Shown piece after piece: positions 24,801 to 39,800 of a DNA stretch of 60,000 nucleotides; within the stretch, counting starts at the first letter, position 1; the number at the start of each line of letters is the position of its first letter. Under the pieces are notes generated by a model, which was not told the DNA's origin, searched no databases, and saw nothing but the letters and a program-made list of their open reading frames with translations. The DNA is from Antedon mediterranea. Lineage: Eukaryota > Echinodermata > Crinoidea > Comatulida > Antedonidae. Position numbers and translations under genes: made by a program. Where the stretch lies: positions 2,443,922 to 2,503,921 of the forward strand of contig NC_092678.1 in the NCBI RefSeq assembly GCF_964355755.1, read 5' to 3'.

Positions 24801-27800
24801 GATTATGATGTTTGCATGTTATTGCTGTCCAATCATATAGTGACATTTCTTTTCATCAGTGGTGACTGTATGAACTCATCAGACAAAAATGGAGATCTAC
24901 ATCTACAATCCAAGAAGGAGTTGTTGATCATTTTGAGATACAACAAAAGGAAAATCACAAGGAGAGGAGAAATGCCAGGGCACCTTGTATCAGTTCAGTA
25001 CTTAATGATACTGATGAGAAATGCCAGGGCACCTTGTATCAGTTCAGTACTTAATGATACTGATGAGAAATGCCAGGGCACCTTGTATCAGTTCAGTACT
25101 TAATGATACTGATGAGAAATGCCAGGGCACCTTGTATCAGTTCAGTACTTAATGATACTGATGAGAAATGCCAGGGCACCTTGTATCAGTTCAGTACTTA
25201 ATGATACTGATGAGAAATGCCAGGGCACCTTGTATCAGTTCAGTACTTAATGATACTGATGAGAAATGCCAGGGCACCTTGTATCAGTTCAGTACTTAAT
25301 GATACTGATGAGAAATGCCAGGGCACCTTGTATCAGTTCAGTACTTAATGATACTGATGAGCTTATGTAATATACTCACTGACTCAAAAATCTGGTTGTC
25401 TTTAAATTCTACTCTCATTTTGGCATCTTGTACATACTGAAAGTTACTACCATTCACTCTTACAATACGACCACCACTGTATCATTAATAGAAATTCAAA
25501 TATCATTTTTTAAATTATAAAATCATATTTTATACCGTTTTTAAAATGTATAATAGCCTGTTTAACACCAGATTCAGAAATAGAAATTAATAAAATGTCT
25601 TACGCTTTTATGCTTGTTTTAGGGTTATAATCATAAATGGTTGGATTTGGCTGGTAGAAATACTTGACCGAAGAATTATACACAACGTTTCCAAATTTGA
25701 CCATAATTGTGCCACTACCATTGACTTTAGTTCCAGTTTTACATTCAATTTCGTTGCTATCTTTTCTACATAGTTTGTAAAAATAAAAAGAGCATAAATT
25801 TTCATCTTGCAAATAATTAACATTTAGATATTGACAACCATGCAAATTAAGCAACATAACTAAGAATACAGAAAAAAACAAAAACATTTCAAAAGTTTTA
25901 TAAAGCTCTGTTTACACTATCAAATTTTATGCGGACATGATGATGTCATATTAGTACCATATTTGGGCATATCACTACCATATTTGGGCACATCACACTA
26001 GTTTGATAGTTTAAACAGAGCTTTAGACCATTTAACATACCTTATAATATCACAGTCAGCTTTATCAATACTGACAGATGTGGAACTAAAGTAAAGGTTG
26101 TTGCCTCTAATCTTGATCACAGTACCTCCAGCCTCAATGCCTTCTGATGGTTGTACACTAGAAAATGTTGGTGTCTATAACCAATAAATGAGATGGTTTA
26201 GTGAAGGCAAAGGCAGATGTTGTAATGAGAAAGTTTGAAATAGTAATAGGGGTAAGGAGAATCAGAATAGTTTAATAGGGGTAAGGAAAACCATTTTATG
26301 TTTCTATTTTTAGCAAATTCTAGAAGATTAGATTGATTCAATTTTTTATTATCTACTGATGATAGACTTACTGTGTTTACTAAAGAAATACTCATACCAG
26401 AATAGGTACCTCTGACCTGACCCCTCAACCTACTCCATTAGTTACAATTCCGGTCATTTTTATACTCCAAAGTGAGGGCATTTAAATGCCAATTTGGCTG
26501 CTAAAGTGTATCCAAGATGGCGGATAATGTTCACATTACATTGCAGTAATTTTGATGACTTGAGTATAATTTTCATTATAAACTTAGAATATAAGTTCAT
26601 TTTCCAGAACAAACAACATTCAACAAAAATATATTACTGAGAAGTAGATACTACTATCATTTTGAATAGGATTTCAAAATGATAGTTTCAATTTTAAAAT
26701 TCTGAGATGGTTACCTGATATTTAAGATTTCCAATAATTGTTGAATGACCATTTATCATCACTTTAATGCTTTGAGAACCAGCATTAGGAAAACTTGGAG
26801 CCTCACAACAAATCCTATTTAAAAGAAAAATGTGGTTGCACACTTGATTGAGGATGACAACCTACAATTTTTAGTAATAAAATTAGAGAAACTAAAGATT
26901 GACTGAGCATTGTAGAAGTACATTTCTGATTATTTTAATCATTTGTCATTTACTAGATTTTTTTCTGGATTTTTTCAGAGTATAATATTTAATATACCAT
27001 TATAACATTAAGCAATACATAAAATGCATATAAACTAGTTTGACAAAAAAAGTGTGATGTGCCCAAATATGGTAAAGATATGCTTAAATATGTAGTGATA
27101 TGACATCATCATGTCCATATATGGGCACATCACATCTCAAACATGATAGTGATATGCTCAAATATGGTATTAATATAACATCATTATGTCCATATATGGG
27201 CACATCACATTTTTGTCACATAAAGTTTGATAGTGTAGACAGATCTTTTTTAAAGTAGTAGTATTTAGTAGCCAATAACCATATTTTGACATAAACTTAT
27301 TAAAGAGGATATTCAAGATGGTATTAGACACCGTACACAATGCTGCATTGTGTTTACTTTTTAGTGTTTCCTTGTAGGTGTTAATAACTTCCTGTATATT
27401 AATATAAACCAAGGTTACCACGTTCTTCTATGATTTAAGGCAATTGAAACAGGTAATCAGGGTTTTAATGTTTTTACTATTTTAAATTGCTATTAAATTG
27501 AACTTTATCAGATTATGATGGTATAATGCAAGATGTTTCTATGTTAAGCAGGAGAGTGATAGTTCAAATCTTGATTGGAGTGACTTTTTTACCATCATAG
27601 ATTTATCCCTTTGAGTTAATATTAAATTGAACGTCATTGGACTATGATGTTCTAATGTAGTAGTAGTGTCTCTATGTTAAGTTGGAGAATATTAGTTCGA
27701 ATCTTTGTTGGGGTGATTATTTCATCACACTTATCCCTTTGAGTTGCTGAAATTGACCTTTATAGGACTACTATGATTGTCTAATGAAAGTGTGTCTGTA

Positions 27801-30800
27801 TATTAGGCAGAAGGGTATTAGTATCAAACTTTATGAGACAACAAAATGTGATGCGCCCATATATAATGATGTCATATCAGTACCATATTTGGGCATACCA
27901 CTACCATATTTGTGCACATCAAACAATTTCATCACATAAAGATTGATAGTGTAGACAGAGCTTGATTCACTCATGTTTATCTGTACTATATTAGAAGGGC
28001 TAATTACCAAAACCTCTTATATCCAGGGTGCCCTTTTATGGATGTAAAATGATTTGCATTACAAATAGGACAGGATATAAGTGGTTTTAGAACTAAACAT
28101 TGTTTTTGATTATTACAAGAACAACAAATAACCACTAACTCTTTGGCAACTTGATATGATGTAGGCCTAATCTTGCATGGTTTTCCACCAACTTCAATAT
28201 TCAGATCTTCAACTCTCTGCCCAAGATCTTGACCAGTCAGAGTGATTACATCAACATACTCATTGTCTGCTGACGTGGGAACAACTTGTGGTGAAATCTA
28301 TGCAATAATAAATTTACTTCATATAGAATTATTTTTGTAATAAAACTGGTGAAATCTAGAGAAATGGAAAATGAAATAATTATGCAATAATTAATTTCAT
28401 ATAATGATATAAATAACACATGATTTTCTTGATAAATCAGTGCGACTTGATAGTAGCATCATAAATGTTTTGCCTTATTCTTGAATAGGATATAAAGAAA
28501 TGATATACTTATTTATTTATTAAACTTTACAAGAAAAATACTAGAAAAAATGCCACATCAGGCGCAGATTTATGCGGGTGCTAACAGGCTTTGGCCCCCT
28601 AAAATTTAACAGTCATGTCTTCTAAAAATTTAATAATCACTATTTTCTTTTTGCACTGCCCGACGGATCGTTTTTATCATTTATGAAATATTTAGCTCCA
28701 CTAATCTATAATGCTAGATCTGCCCCTGCACATGATGTTGTATACATATTAAAATACACGGGGAAAAAGCAATGGTGCTTTCCCATAAAAACACTGTGAA
28801 TTTTAAGTATAAATAATTTGTTTGAATTTAAATTATTTAACTGTTTTAGTTGGAGCAGTTTATACCCCATCACAGAAAACACCTTGGGCCAATCAGGGAA
28901 GAGTGAAAATTCTAAAACTACTAACCTTGTTCACTATTGGAGGTGGACAAGAGGGTGGTTTTCCGGCTGAACATCTGGGCTCCAAAACACACATCGCTGG
29001 ATTGCACCATGTACAGTTGTATTCAGGTGGAGTAGTTAGTGGAGATAGGCAACTACTGCAATCAGTTCGGCCCACTGAACAATCATACAAAGTTACTACA
29101 AAAATAATTTTAATTTCTAACTAGATTTAATTCGTCACTATGACGAATTATAGGTTATATGCATTGATTTAAATAAAGATAATTGATTTTTAAAAGATAT
29201 TTTGATTCATTGATTTTCTCAGATTCTTTAATTATTTATAATATATGATAGGACCTTGCTAACGCGAATACAATAGCCAGTATCACAATCCGATCAAAGA
29301 TCCCTCTGCGTATAATGTCATAAACCACATTTGCTGTTACATAATAATAAAGACATAAGTTATTTTTTATCTAGATTTCATTATAAATCATGTGTATAAT
29401 ATATACACTAAGAAATAAATTTGAACAAACAATACGGATAATAAAAAAAAAATCTTATTTCGTTTCCCAAGGTGAGACTCGATCTCGGTACCTTGAGTGC
29501 CATAGACACGAGCACACACCACCGAGCCATACACAACTGACTAAAAATTGTAGAAAAATTCCTCCGTGTATTTACTATGCAGTAACCACTTTGGTGCAGA
29601 TAGATTATTACATACCGCAATGAATTATAATTTTTTACTATGATGACATCTCTAAAAATGTACAAAAAGGATGCACTGTCAAACTATATACTTTTAACTT
29701 TAATATATGAACTTTTGAAGGAAGAAAGTTAATGTTAAGTTTGTTATTTTGGCCTAAGAAAATGTCATAATTTGTTTGATTGTCGAAATGAATTTTTTTT
29801 AATTTAATATGCAATTAATTATGGCTTAATCAACTTTTGTTCCCTTAGTTTAATAATAAATCATACATAAGATACATACACTTCGATCTATATTAATTTT
29901 AAAATTTAGCATATTTTCACCATTTTGTTAACTTACACGTGCGTAGCCTGTCACTTTTGACGTGCTCGTATAAGGCAATTACGCGTTGAAAAGTGAATAA
30001 AATATGATGATATTATTAAAGAAAGGTTGTACAACCGAAATCGGACAAAAAGAGTGCGCATTAATGTATAACGCGCAGTGCGCGTGCAAAAATCTGCGCA
30101 CTCATGGCAATTTTTTAAACGCTTAAAATTGCCTGAAACGTACTCTAATTTCATCGAAAATAAATTTTGACAATTTTGAACATTTTAAGCGCGCGTACGC
30201 AAGCGTTATATGCGCTACGCACGTAATTGTATTGCCATATGATGAAATATGACCTGAAATTTATGAGTACCAAATTTTGTTTAATTGAGAGTCATGCTTG
30301 TGAAGATGTGATTACAAACGTGATTTCGTAAAATCGCGCGTAGACCGCGTAATTTTTGATTACGCATCGTGAAAATATAACCACATCGATTCCTGGCCAT
30401 AAGGAATATACTCTGAAAAATTGACTTAGATAGATGAAACTGATATCAAGATAATTCACGGACAAAATAGTGCTAAGGAAAGAATAAATAAATAAAGATT
30501 TTGACAGAATCAAGAGGTTATATGCATGATAATGCATATAACCTAATAAGTGAATATGTGAACACTATTTTTTTTTATTTTACGAAAATATACTGTATTG
30601 AAGGACGTGTTATTGCCCTAAAATGTTTCCAACTAATATTGCCATAAGTAGACACCCCTCATTTATTCTAGAATAGTAAGACAACCAATGTATAGTTTCA
30701 TTTGACATTTTTTTCATTAAGTCAGTTCACCTAGAGAAATAAAAAATGTCACTCCATCTTACATACCAATACCATGACAGCATTCTTATTACACTGTGTT

Positions 30801-33800
30801 TGTTACCATGGTTACTAGTACACAAATATCATAACAGAAACAAACTCTAACTGCTTATTTTATCAATTATAAATGAATGAATAGTATTCAATCAATCTAT
30901 ATAATCAGTCAAAATATATAATCAACATTTTTGATTTCCATGAATTAATATTTAGAAAATTTAATTTATACTTGGTTGATAAATAAATGAAAGTAAATAG
31001 GCCCTTTTTGTATTTCATTGTTCTAGTTTTAAATACCTTTCCAACTGAAATCAATGTAGTTAACGTTATTCCACGCAACTTCAATTGTTACGTTTTCCTC
31101 CTGCGATACCACACCAGAAACATACTGAAAATTAGAAATCATAATTATTTATAATTGATTTCAATGTACACTCTCTTATCTATATAAATGAATTTTATAT
31201 ATAAATAAGATAAGATACCGTTGCCAAAAAACAATTATTTTATGCAATCAAATTAGTAAACTTAAAATAAAAGAAACTAATTTTCAGGTGATGTAATTCT
31301 TGATAGAAGATTAATTTCTAAGCATGCCTTCAGGGATCAGGGACTAAAGTTCAACTAGAAGGAAGTAGTGTATGATTACAATCATCTGGATAATTGATGA
31401 AATAAAACTTGGTTGTGTGTGAAGATAATAGAGGAAAAGGTATGGTAGAAAAAAACAGATCTTAATTCGTACGCCAGAGGAACATGGATATCTGCCAAGA
31501 AATGTTAATGCATACATCACATGATGTAGTTGGCACAAAGTTTGTTTAATAATAATTTAAACGAAAAATATTTGTATTCAATTCAATTAAAAAACATTTA
31601 TTTACAAAATCTGAATACATAGGAAAACAAGAAACAGGATTGTACAGAATTATAAATTTAAAAAAAATATGTTTCAGAAAATGAAGGCAAGAGCCCTGAA
31701 AGATGTTGGGAAACATCTTGAGTTGGGCGAGTCTCGACACAAATAAAAAAGATGCATTGAAGAAATTAATAAATTTCATAATCTAAAATAAGAATAGCAG
31801 AAAAATCTGTTGGTACTGCAGATCGAGACATGACCGATTAATATATATTTAATAAGTAGAAAATGTGTATTTTTTTAATTTTTTAGAGAAGTATCTTTGG
31901 GGAAGCAGATTTTGAGATGGAGGGTGGTAGGTTGTTCCAAAGCATGGTATTATACTAGACCATGGGATTATACTCGAACATAGGATTGTACTCGAACATG
32001 GGATTAAACTCGAACATGGGAATATACTCAAGCATGGAATTATACTCGAGCATGGGATTATACTCGAGCATGGGATTATACTCTAACAAGGGATTATACT
32101 AGAGCATGGGATTATACTCAAGCATGGGACACGTGAGCATGGCATTATACTCGAAAATGGGATTATACTCAAACATGGGATTGTACTCGAACATGGGATT
32201 AAACTCGAACATGGGAATATACTCAAGCATGGAATTATACTCAAGCATGAGATTATACTCGAACATGGGATTATACTCAAACATGGGATTATACTCAAAC
32301 ATGGGATTATACTCGAACATGGGATTATACTCGAACATGGGATTATACTCAAACATGGGATTATACTCATATACTGTCATACAAAAGCAATACTAAAAAT
32401 ATAATATACTTAAATTGTTGTGAGACTTATTCATATATTATTTACAGTTTGTTAATAAAATATTCAAATTTAATTGTTTACCGTATAATTGTCACAGATA
32501 ATGTTTTTATCATCAATCCTTGTAGCTGAAACCGAGTCAGCTCCATTAATGACGCAAATGTAATTCGAGACCTATAAATGATACATAAACAGACTTCTTT
32601 ATCAGAGTTTTTTTGGGTATTACGAGAAAACAACTTATTTGTGTTCTTTTTAATAATATGATAATGATAAGTTACTATCACAGTTCACCAACTTTCCAAA
32701 ACCAAAAGTAACCAGTTGGTTTGATAAATAATTGATATGTTAACATTAATAAAAGCATTAAATACAAATGTTTACTTTTACAAGATTGTATAGGCCTAAG
32801 CCTTGTTTTGAATTACATAGTGACTGTTACAATTAGCTCAGCTTCAGAACCTGTGTTTTTCCCATGATTAAGTCAATATCTAACCTCAGCAAAACTGAGC
32901 ATATAGCTAAAACGCATAGCTACACCCTTGTAATAATTAAATAATTCATATATTGGATTTGATCAAACATTTAAAAACAAAATATTCAATAATTAATTAA
33001 ATTAAAATAAATGTTACATACATTTAAATAAATGTTACATACATTTAAAAGATTGTTCGCATTAATCAAGATCTTCTTTGACATGTCAGTGTGAAAAAAC
33101 TCTAGTTCAGTCTGTAACGCTATTTGAGGACATTGCTGAAAAATAAAATAACATTGAGAATATCATTAGCTGACATGAAAAAAAGTGGTTATCAGGTTGA
33201 CTCGCAGTCAGAACGTTCCCAGAAAACTTACCTTATGTTCCAAAATAAAATTAAAGTATAGTTTTTGGTATAAAAATGTAACATGGTTGGACAACAATTT
33301 CAGAAAATGTTTAAGATGTTTTTTTAAATTTATCTCTATTGTTTCATCCATTGGCTCATGGTTTCCTCTTGGGCTATTTGCCAAGTTTTTAAAAAATAAA
33401 GATACTCTTCCAAAATTTACAGCCAAAATTCAATGATCTTAAAATAGATGAAAACTTAACAAAGATCATCTGTTAAACAAATTATTAAAACAAGTTTGAA
33501 ACAAAAGATATCTGATATGGATATAGTTATCATTTTACAGAAATGTTCTTTGAAACTATGGCAACCAGACTCAAAGGTAAACAGTCTAAAACAAAATGAA
33601 ACTAATATGACATTTTTTCCTTATGAGCGTTCATAACTTTGAGGAACTGTTTTTTGGAATCAAGATGAATTTCGAAAAAGTGAAGTATTTAATTTCGCAT
33701 TAACAGCTCACTGACGATGAACAATGCATTATAGTTTGTTTAATTTTTGCTAATCTATGATAAACATTCAAAAGGAACTACTGTATGTAAGACAGGGTAC

Positions 33801-36800
33801 TACCTCATTACTGAGAGGTTATAGGTCAGATTCTAGTCAGATCCATAAAATGGTGACAAATTATGAGACTATTTTACTGTATATTTATTGAGAGCTATGT
33901 TCTGCTAGCTGAGTTGATATTTTCACAGTGTTTTTTAGTTTTACATTATTTCCTGGTATAAACATATTAAACAATGCAGGAACTTCTAAAAGGAAACAAT
34001 ACAGTCTTTTAAATCAATTAGTCAGTTATTCAGATAAGGAAGCCGGATTTATACAAGTCTTGTAAAAAAACCTGAAACTTAAAAATATACAGACAATTCA
34101 TTTTTCCTATGCCTAATGGTGAAAATGAAGTGCTACAGTTATCCTAATGTCTTATCTTTTGCATTTTAATTTGTACAATTTTGAATTTTCCTTTTTTGTT
34201 AGCCTTTTAATCAATATTAATAAAGTATATAGTTGATCTAGATATGTGTAGTTTTTATTTAAAACTTTATAAATATAAAACAGAAATATAAGATAAAAAG
34301 ATAGTTGTAAATAATAAACCACTGTATAATCAGATTACATTCAAAACGTGTTTAGCTTCTATTATTATTCATTCATACCTGTTGCGAATTGACAGCAACA
34401 TCTGCAATCATAGAACAGGACCCACTACCATAAGCACATGTGTGTTCCAATGGACACCATGAACAATCGAATGGGCTATCTGCACACTCGGAACATCTAA
34501 TATCACAAATAAAAAATGAGGTAATATGTACATACTTCAGTTCAATTTTAGTGGGGAGATTGTTATATTGTTTTAATTACCATAAAATTAGTTTGTCAGG
34601 ATCTCTTATTATTATTCCACTTGAATTGGTTTTTTTTTACTTTCAATACATTTGATAAAACTTAGGCCTAACTAGTCAATAAGAATTCTTGTGGTCTATG
34701 ACTTAACAAATTCAATGGCTCTTACAAACTCACTCAAATTCTATATATTCAATCATTGTTAACAGATAAACACACTTAATACGAATTAAACTCCTATTGT
34801 GTTCTATGATGATTCATTATTTATAACTGTATAAATAATGAAGTTACCAATGTAAGTATTTATAATATCAATCTGTGTAGTAAATATTGCATTATTTATC
34901 TCCACACTGGCACTGTAAACACTATCAAAGTATAACAAGTAATTCTTTTTGTAAAAACCATAAAATTATAAGTGAACTTACAGAAAGTTTCAAAACCTGA
35001 CAGGTTTCATTCTGTAAGCTCGCTTATAATTTGATGGTTTTTACAAAAAGAAATCCTTTTTATACCTATTGTAAAACCTGAATGAAACTATCTAAGTACT
35101 TCACCTATCTATTCATTATGGTATAATAAGAAAAAGATAATTATTGTTTTGTTAACATTCAGTTAAAATCTAATCATTTTTACAACTCTTATTACAATTA
35201 CTATACTGTATTCAACTACAAAATATCTATAAATAAATTTTCTTTTTAATATTTTTATTTTTAAAATATCCATATATAGGCCTACATACAACGCAATTAG
35301 ATAAAAGAATCGGCAACAAACAAACTTTAAGACAATAAATGGATATATCACATGGATAGGACACAAAATGTAAATTAAATCATTTTCATTGTGGTCTATC
35401 ACCATAATATAGTATTTAGATAAACCATACTAACTGCTAAAAACAACATGATAGATAACACTTAGTATGTATTAAACAACGTATTATGCAAAGGTATTAT
35501 GTCAATTAACCAGTCTTCTCAACAATACCGGTTTTAAGTATAAGGAAGTATGTATGTTTCCTTTAGGAATTGTAGTGGGAAGAAGATTTAACAAAGAAAC
35601 GTTTTTTTTTCTGTAATCTCCACACCTTCTAAATTAAACCCAGAGCTTTAGAAAAATAGTTACTTACGATGTTATAGCACTGCAGTTATAGAATGGAAAT
35701 TCCGTACTAATAATAGACAATCCAGACTGTATGTGAACAGATATTAATACACTTGTTTCGACTAAAAAAAATGTTTTAAATTTAGTTTATAAGTGATTTT
35801 ATAAAATAATACACTATAAATGATTGACAAAACGACACAGTAAAATAAACATTGCGTGGCACTCTCAAGAAAATGAAAATTTTGAGTAAATGACACAAAT
35901 TGAATAAGCACCACAATCAACTAATCAAATAAACACTAATAATACTACTCTATAAAGCAACAAAGTTTTATAATGAAGTTACCTTGTCCTGGAGGTATTA
36001 CAGGTAGCTGTGTTATTGGGCCACACGCAAGCTTTAAATCAATGAAGAGTTTTGTTTCAACAACTTTATTGTCAAATTTACATGTGTAATTCTGGCCTGG
36101 TGGTAGTTGACTTATTGACAAGGATATTGTCTACAAAGTAAAACAAAATTATCTTGAGAAATCAGATCGTGTAGGATAATTAATTTTAATTTTTGTGATT
36201 CAATTTATATATTGTTTAAACTTTCAACTGATGTTGTAGTTTTTGGAATGCTCAAAAAAGAAAAACTGTATGAAAACTAAAAATTGACATTGTACAAAAA
36301 AATTGTCCTGGTGCATAGAAATATAGCAAAAACTTACATATGCCCTATTAGAGATTGGTAGAGAATCTGGAGCAGTTTGTATTGCAATACATTCACTTGA
36401 GCCACTTGCTATCCAGTAGCCAGTAGAACATTCACTAATACGACTACATCTGAAAACAGAGTAACATAATGCATAATAATATCATAATTGCCAACTATGA
36501 ATGTAGTTTCCAAATTGATAATGATGAATGATTGTTTCGGTTGTCTAATGGTTATGGAACTTTATATTGCACATGTCTCTGGGTAATATATTTACTAAAG
36601 CATATTGAACACAGTAACAATGATGAACAACAAAATATAAATGTTAGAAGAAACTTGTGTTAAACTTTGAAATATTACATTACATCACATAACCATTGAT
36701 CAATTATTTAGGTTAGATAAATGCCTCTACCTGCTTTCCAATGTACACCAACCACAGTATGGATCTGCCCCACCTTCAATCCCTACACACTCATCACAAG

Positions 36801-39800
36801 TCATATACTGGCCACAAATCTCACTTCGAATCTTTAACAACTAAAAGGGACAAAAATGCAAACTTTAAAAATATCATTCTATAAAAACGGTTAAATTTAT
36901 ACATTGAATAGGAAATAAATTTTGCCTTAAAGACAAATTATATATTATACATTAAATATTAATAGAAACTTATTACAAACATACTAATGAAAAATATGAA
37001 AAAAAAATACTATAAAAACCAGACTAGTTTGGCCCAAAATTGTTTTCTGTTTGGTCTGCTGGGCTATTCATGCCGGTATGGTATAATTATGGTGACTGTA
37101 CCTTATTTTCAGTAAGAAAGGTAAAACTTGTTCCATTAGCATCAATTATAGTGTCAGGTTTGATGGGATAGCCTTTGTCAAGTGTCATTCTCTCATACTC
37201 TGTAGCTGTACTTCTGTTGTTTATGTGTACCTATACAAACAATTGCAGTTTTATAGTTTAATTATTCGTTGTTAATAAATACAGGAAATTCTACTCCAGT
37301 CATTCACCTTCCTCCACCCTGTTGTTACTTTACAAAGAAAACTACTATTCGAGTTATATCTCGTTCTTCGAGGAGAAAAGACTATCTTTGGTTTATCCAG
37401 GTAAGCTAGGCATGATGAGACTTAAAAATATGCTGTGTTTATACATGCAGTCAATGTGTATATTTTACCTTTATCAGATCTCCATTCTGTGTTCCTAGAA
37501 TGCCTATTGTGTTATCATTCTCTACAGCCACTGAAACAGATGTTAATTCAGTGCTTTTGAAAGGCATTATGGACTGAGATGTGACAGCCTCACTTTCAAT
37601 GCCTTGTGGGTACACAGTACTAATAAATGTAGTTGGATCACAGAAAGTTCGTTTAATTTCCACATCTGTGACATTTACTTCCTGTAACAAAACAAAAATT
37701 TATATAATCACATGCAAGCACACTACAACACAGCCTCTTTGGACCACTTATTTATATATTATTTTGTCGTATTCCATACATTGTCCGATTTAATATCATT
37801 ATTTATTATTATTCAATAAGGAATGAAAGTGAAATTTTCAAAAGAAATTAATCCATTGTTTCCATCGTCTGCAGCTTTCTGTGTGAAAGAACTCATACTA
37901 CCAAACTTGGCACGCACATTTCTTCCACCAAACCAATCTCTTGTGGAGTACCACAGGGAACCAAACTGGGACCCATACTATTCTTGGTTCTAGTAAATGA
38001 TGCTGCTATTGAATAGGCGTTGGAAAATTGTGGATGACCTGACTCTAGGGGAAGTAAACAAATGTGGTGCTTCCTCGAACTTACAGAGTGTCCTTATTGT
38101 CAGTGAGTGGTGTGCATCTAATGATGTTCTACCTAAACCAGCTAAATGCCAAGTAATTAAATTTAACTTTTTAAAGCAACGGCAGCTTAATTTAGTATAC
38201 ACTATTGATAACTTTAATCTTCCAATAGTTAGTAAGTTAAAACTGCTTGGTGTAATAATCCAAAATGACCTCAAATGGGGTTCAAATGTTAATGATATAA
38301 CATCAAGAGCCTCACATAGGCTATTCTCACTATGTATCCTGAAAAGGTCTAATGCACCAGTCAGTGACCTGGTTACAGTATCAGTATATCAGACCTGTGC
38401 TGGAATATGCCTGCCAGGTTTGGCATTCATCTTTAACTGTTCAGCAATCTAATTTAATAGAAAAAATTCAAAAACGGGCATTGCGCATAATTTTGAGCCC
38501 ATATTACGTTAGCTATGAATTAGCCTTAGAGCACGTAGATTTGCCTTCTTTAAAGTCCCGTAGAGAACAGATTCTTCTCAAGTTTGGCAAGAGTCTTTTA
38601 GAATCTACCAAATTTAGAAATATGTTACCAGCATATAAATCTGATAGGCATTCAAGATCGTTAAGGAGCAATACTAGTTCAAAGTTGGATTCTTGCAAAT
38701 GTCGTACTGAAAGATATAGGTGGTCTACTATCCGCACTTAGCACGAATCCTTTATGTATAATGATTAGTTTAGATCTACTTTAAGGTATTTTACTTCTCA
38801 GTTTATGATTGTAATCCAACCTTTTCAGCTTTTGCTGCTGGTTGGAATTTGATGTTTTTTTATACCTTAATAAATAATTAAATAAATAATTATATTGATG
38901 TTACTTAATTTTAGACTTGTAAATGTATATTTTAATGGGGTTTTTTTTAATTTAAACTAATAAAGTACCGTAAATTAAAACAGAGAAAAAATTATGAACT
39001 CTTGAAAATCATGTTTTTTTAAAGTTTAAGTTTATATACCCTAACGAGAAATGAAACACAAAACTTGATATCTAACTTACAATAAATGAAATCTCCTTTT
39101 GCATAAATAAATTTGTATTACATTTAATAAAGGTATACCATGCATTTATATCCTAATGTAGGCTTAACAAAGAAAGAAAATATTAACTAAATAATTACCC
39201 CATTTAGACACATAGCATCTTCTACATAGTTCAGTTTATATTGATCTCCACTTTTGTAACAACCATAAACAGCCTTAAAAAACCCATCCTCAATATCTTT
39301 TAATGTGAACATACAAAGCACAGAATCAGTATCTTTATCAGTGGAATTACTAAACACACCAAATAGCACTTCTTGCGAGCCAGTCAAGCCAAGCGAACTG
39401 GCCAATGATTGCCCAACCATTTCCAATTTCATATCATGAACTATATCAAATTTGTTATTTGGTCCAATGCAACGAAGATAAACTTCTGAAAATGTATCTA
39501 AGATGTCAATTGTATCGTCGTTGTTACTACTGCAAAACCTACTGATGCGTGACTGGTTTTTTCTGTTTGACACAAAATATGTAAATTCACCATGATTAAA
39601 TGCTGCTACGTACTGAATGGAATCTTTTTTATCATAATCGTTAATAAATTGAAGAAACTTAACACCAGACAAAAAACTCTCATCTGAATTCACCTTTCTA
39701 GTTGTTACAATACGATCGTTTGAAAGAACAGATGCAATATTCAATCTGTTATTATTGCCACCAGAGTGGTGTGAGATGATTCCAACAGCAGCGGAACTCC

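Noticed and set aside
25766-25887. ATG-started ORF upstream of exon 16 (MFLFFSVFLVMLLNLHG) as a secreted protein
   Set aside because: It is the T-rich intron before the acceptor at 25766; the plexin phase and IPT similarity begin at 25765.
32083-32396. Overlapping ORFs with repeated CSSIIP / EYNPMF / MGLYSN peptides
   Set aside because: They are translations of an 18-bp array, open in many frames on both strands; no coding signature.
37997-38741. Two ORFs that look like host genes
   Set aside because: They carry reverse transcriptase motifs with frame breaks and belong to a dead LINE.
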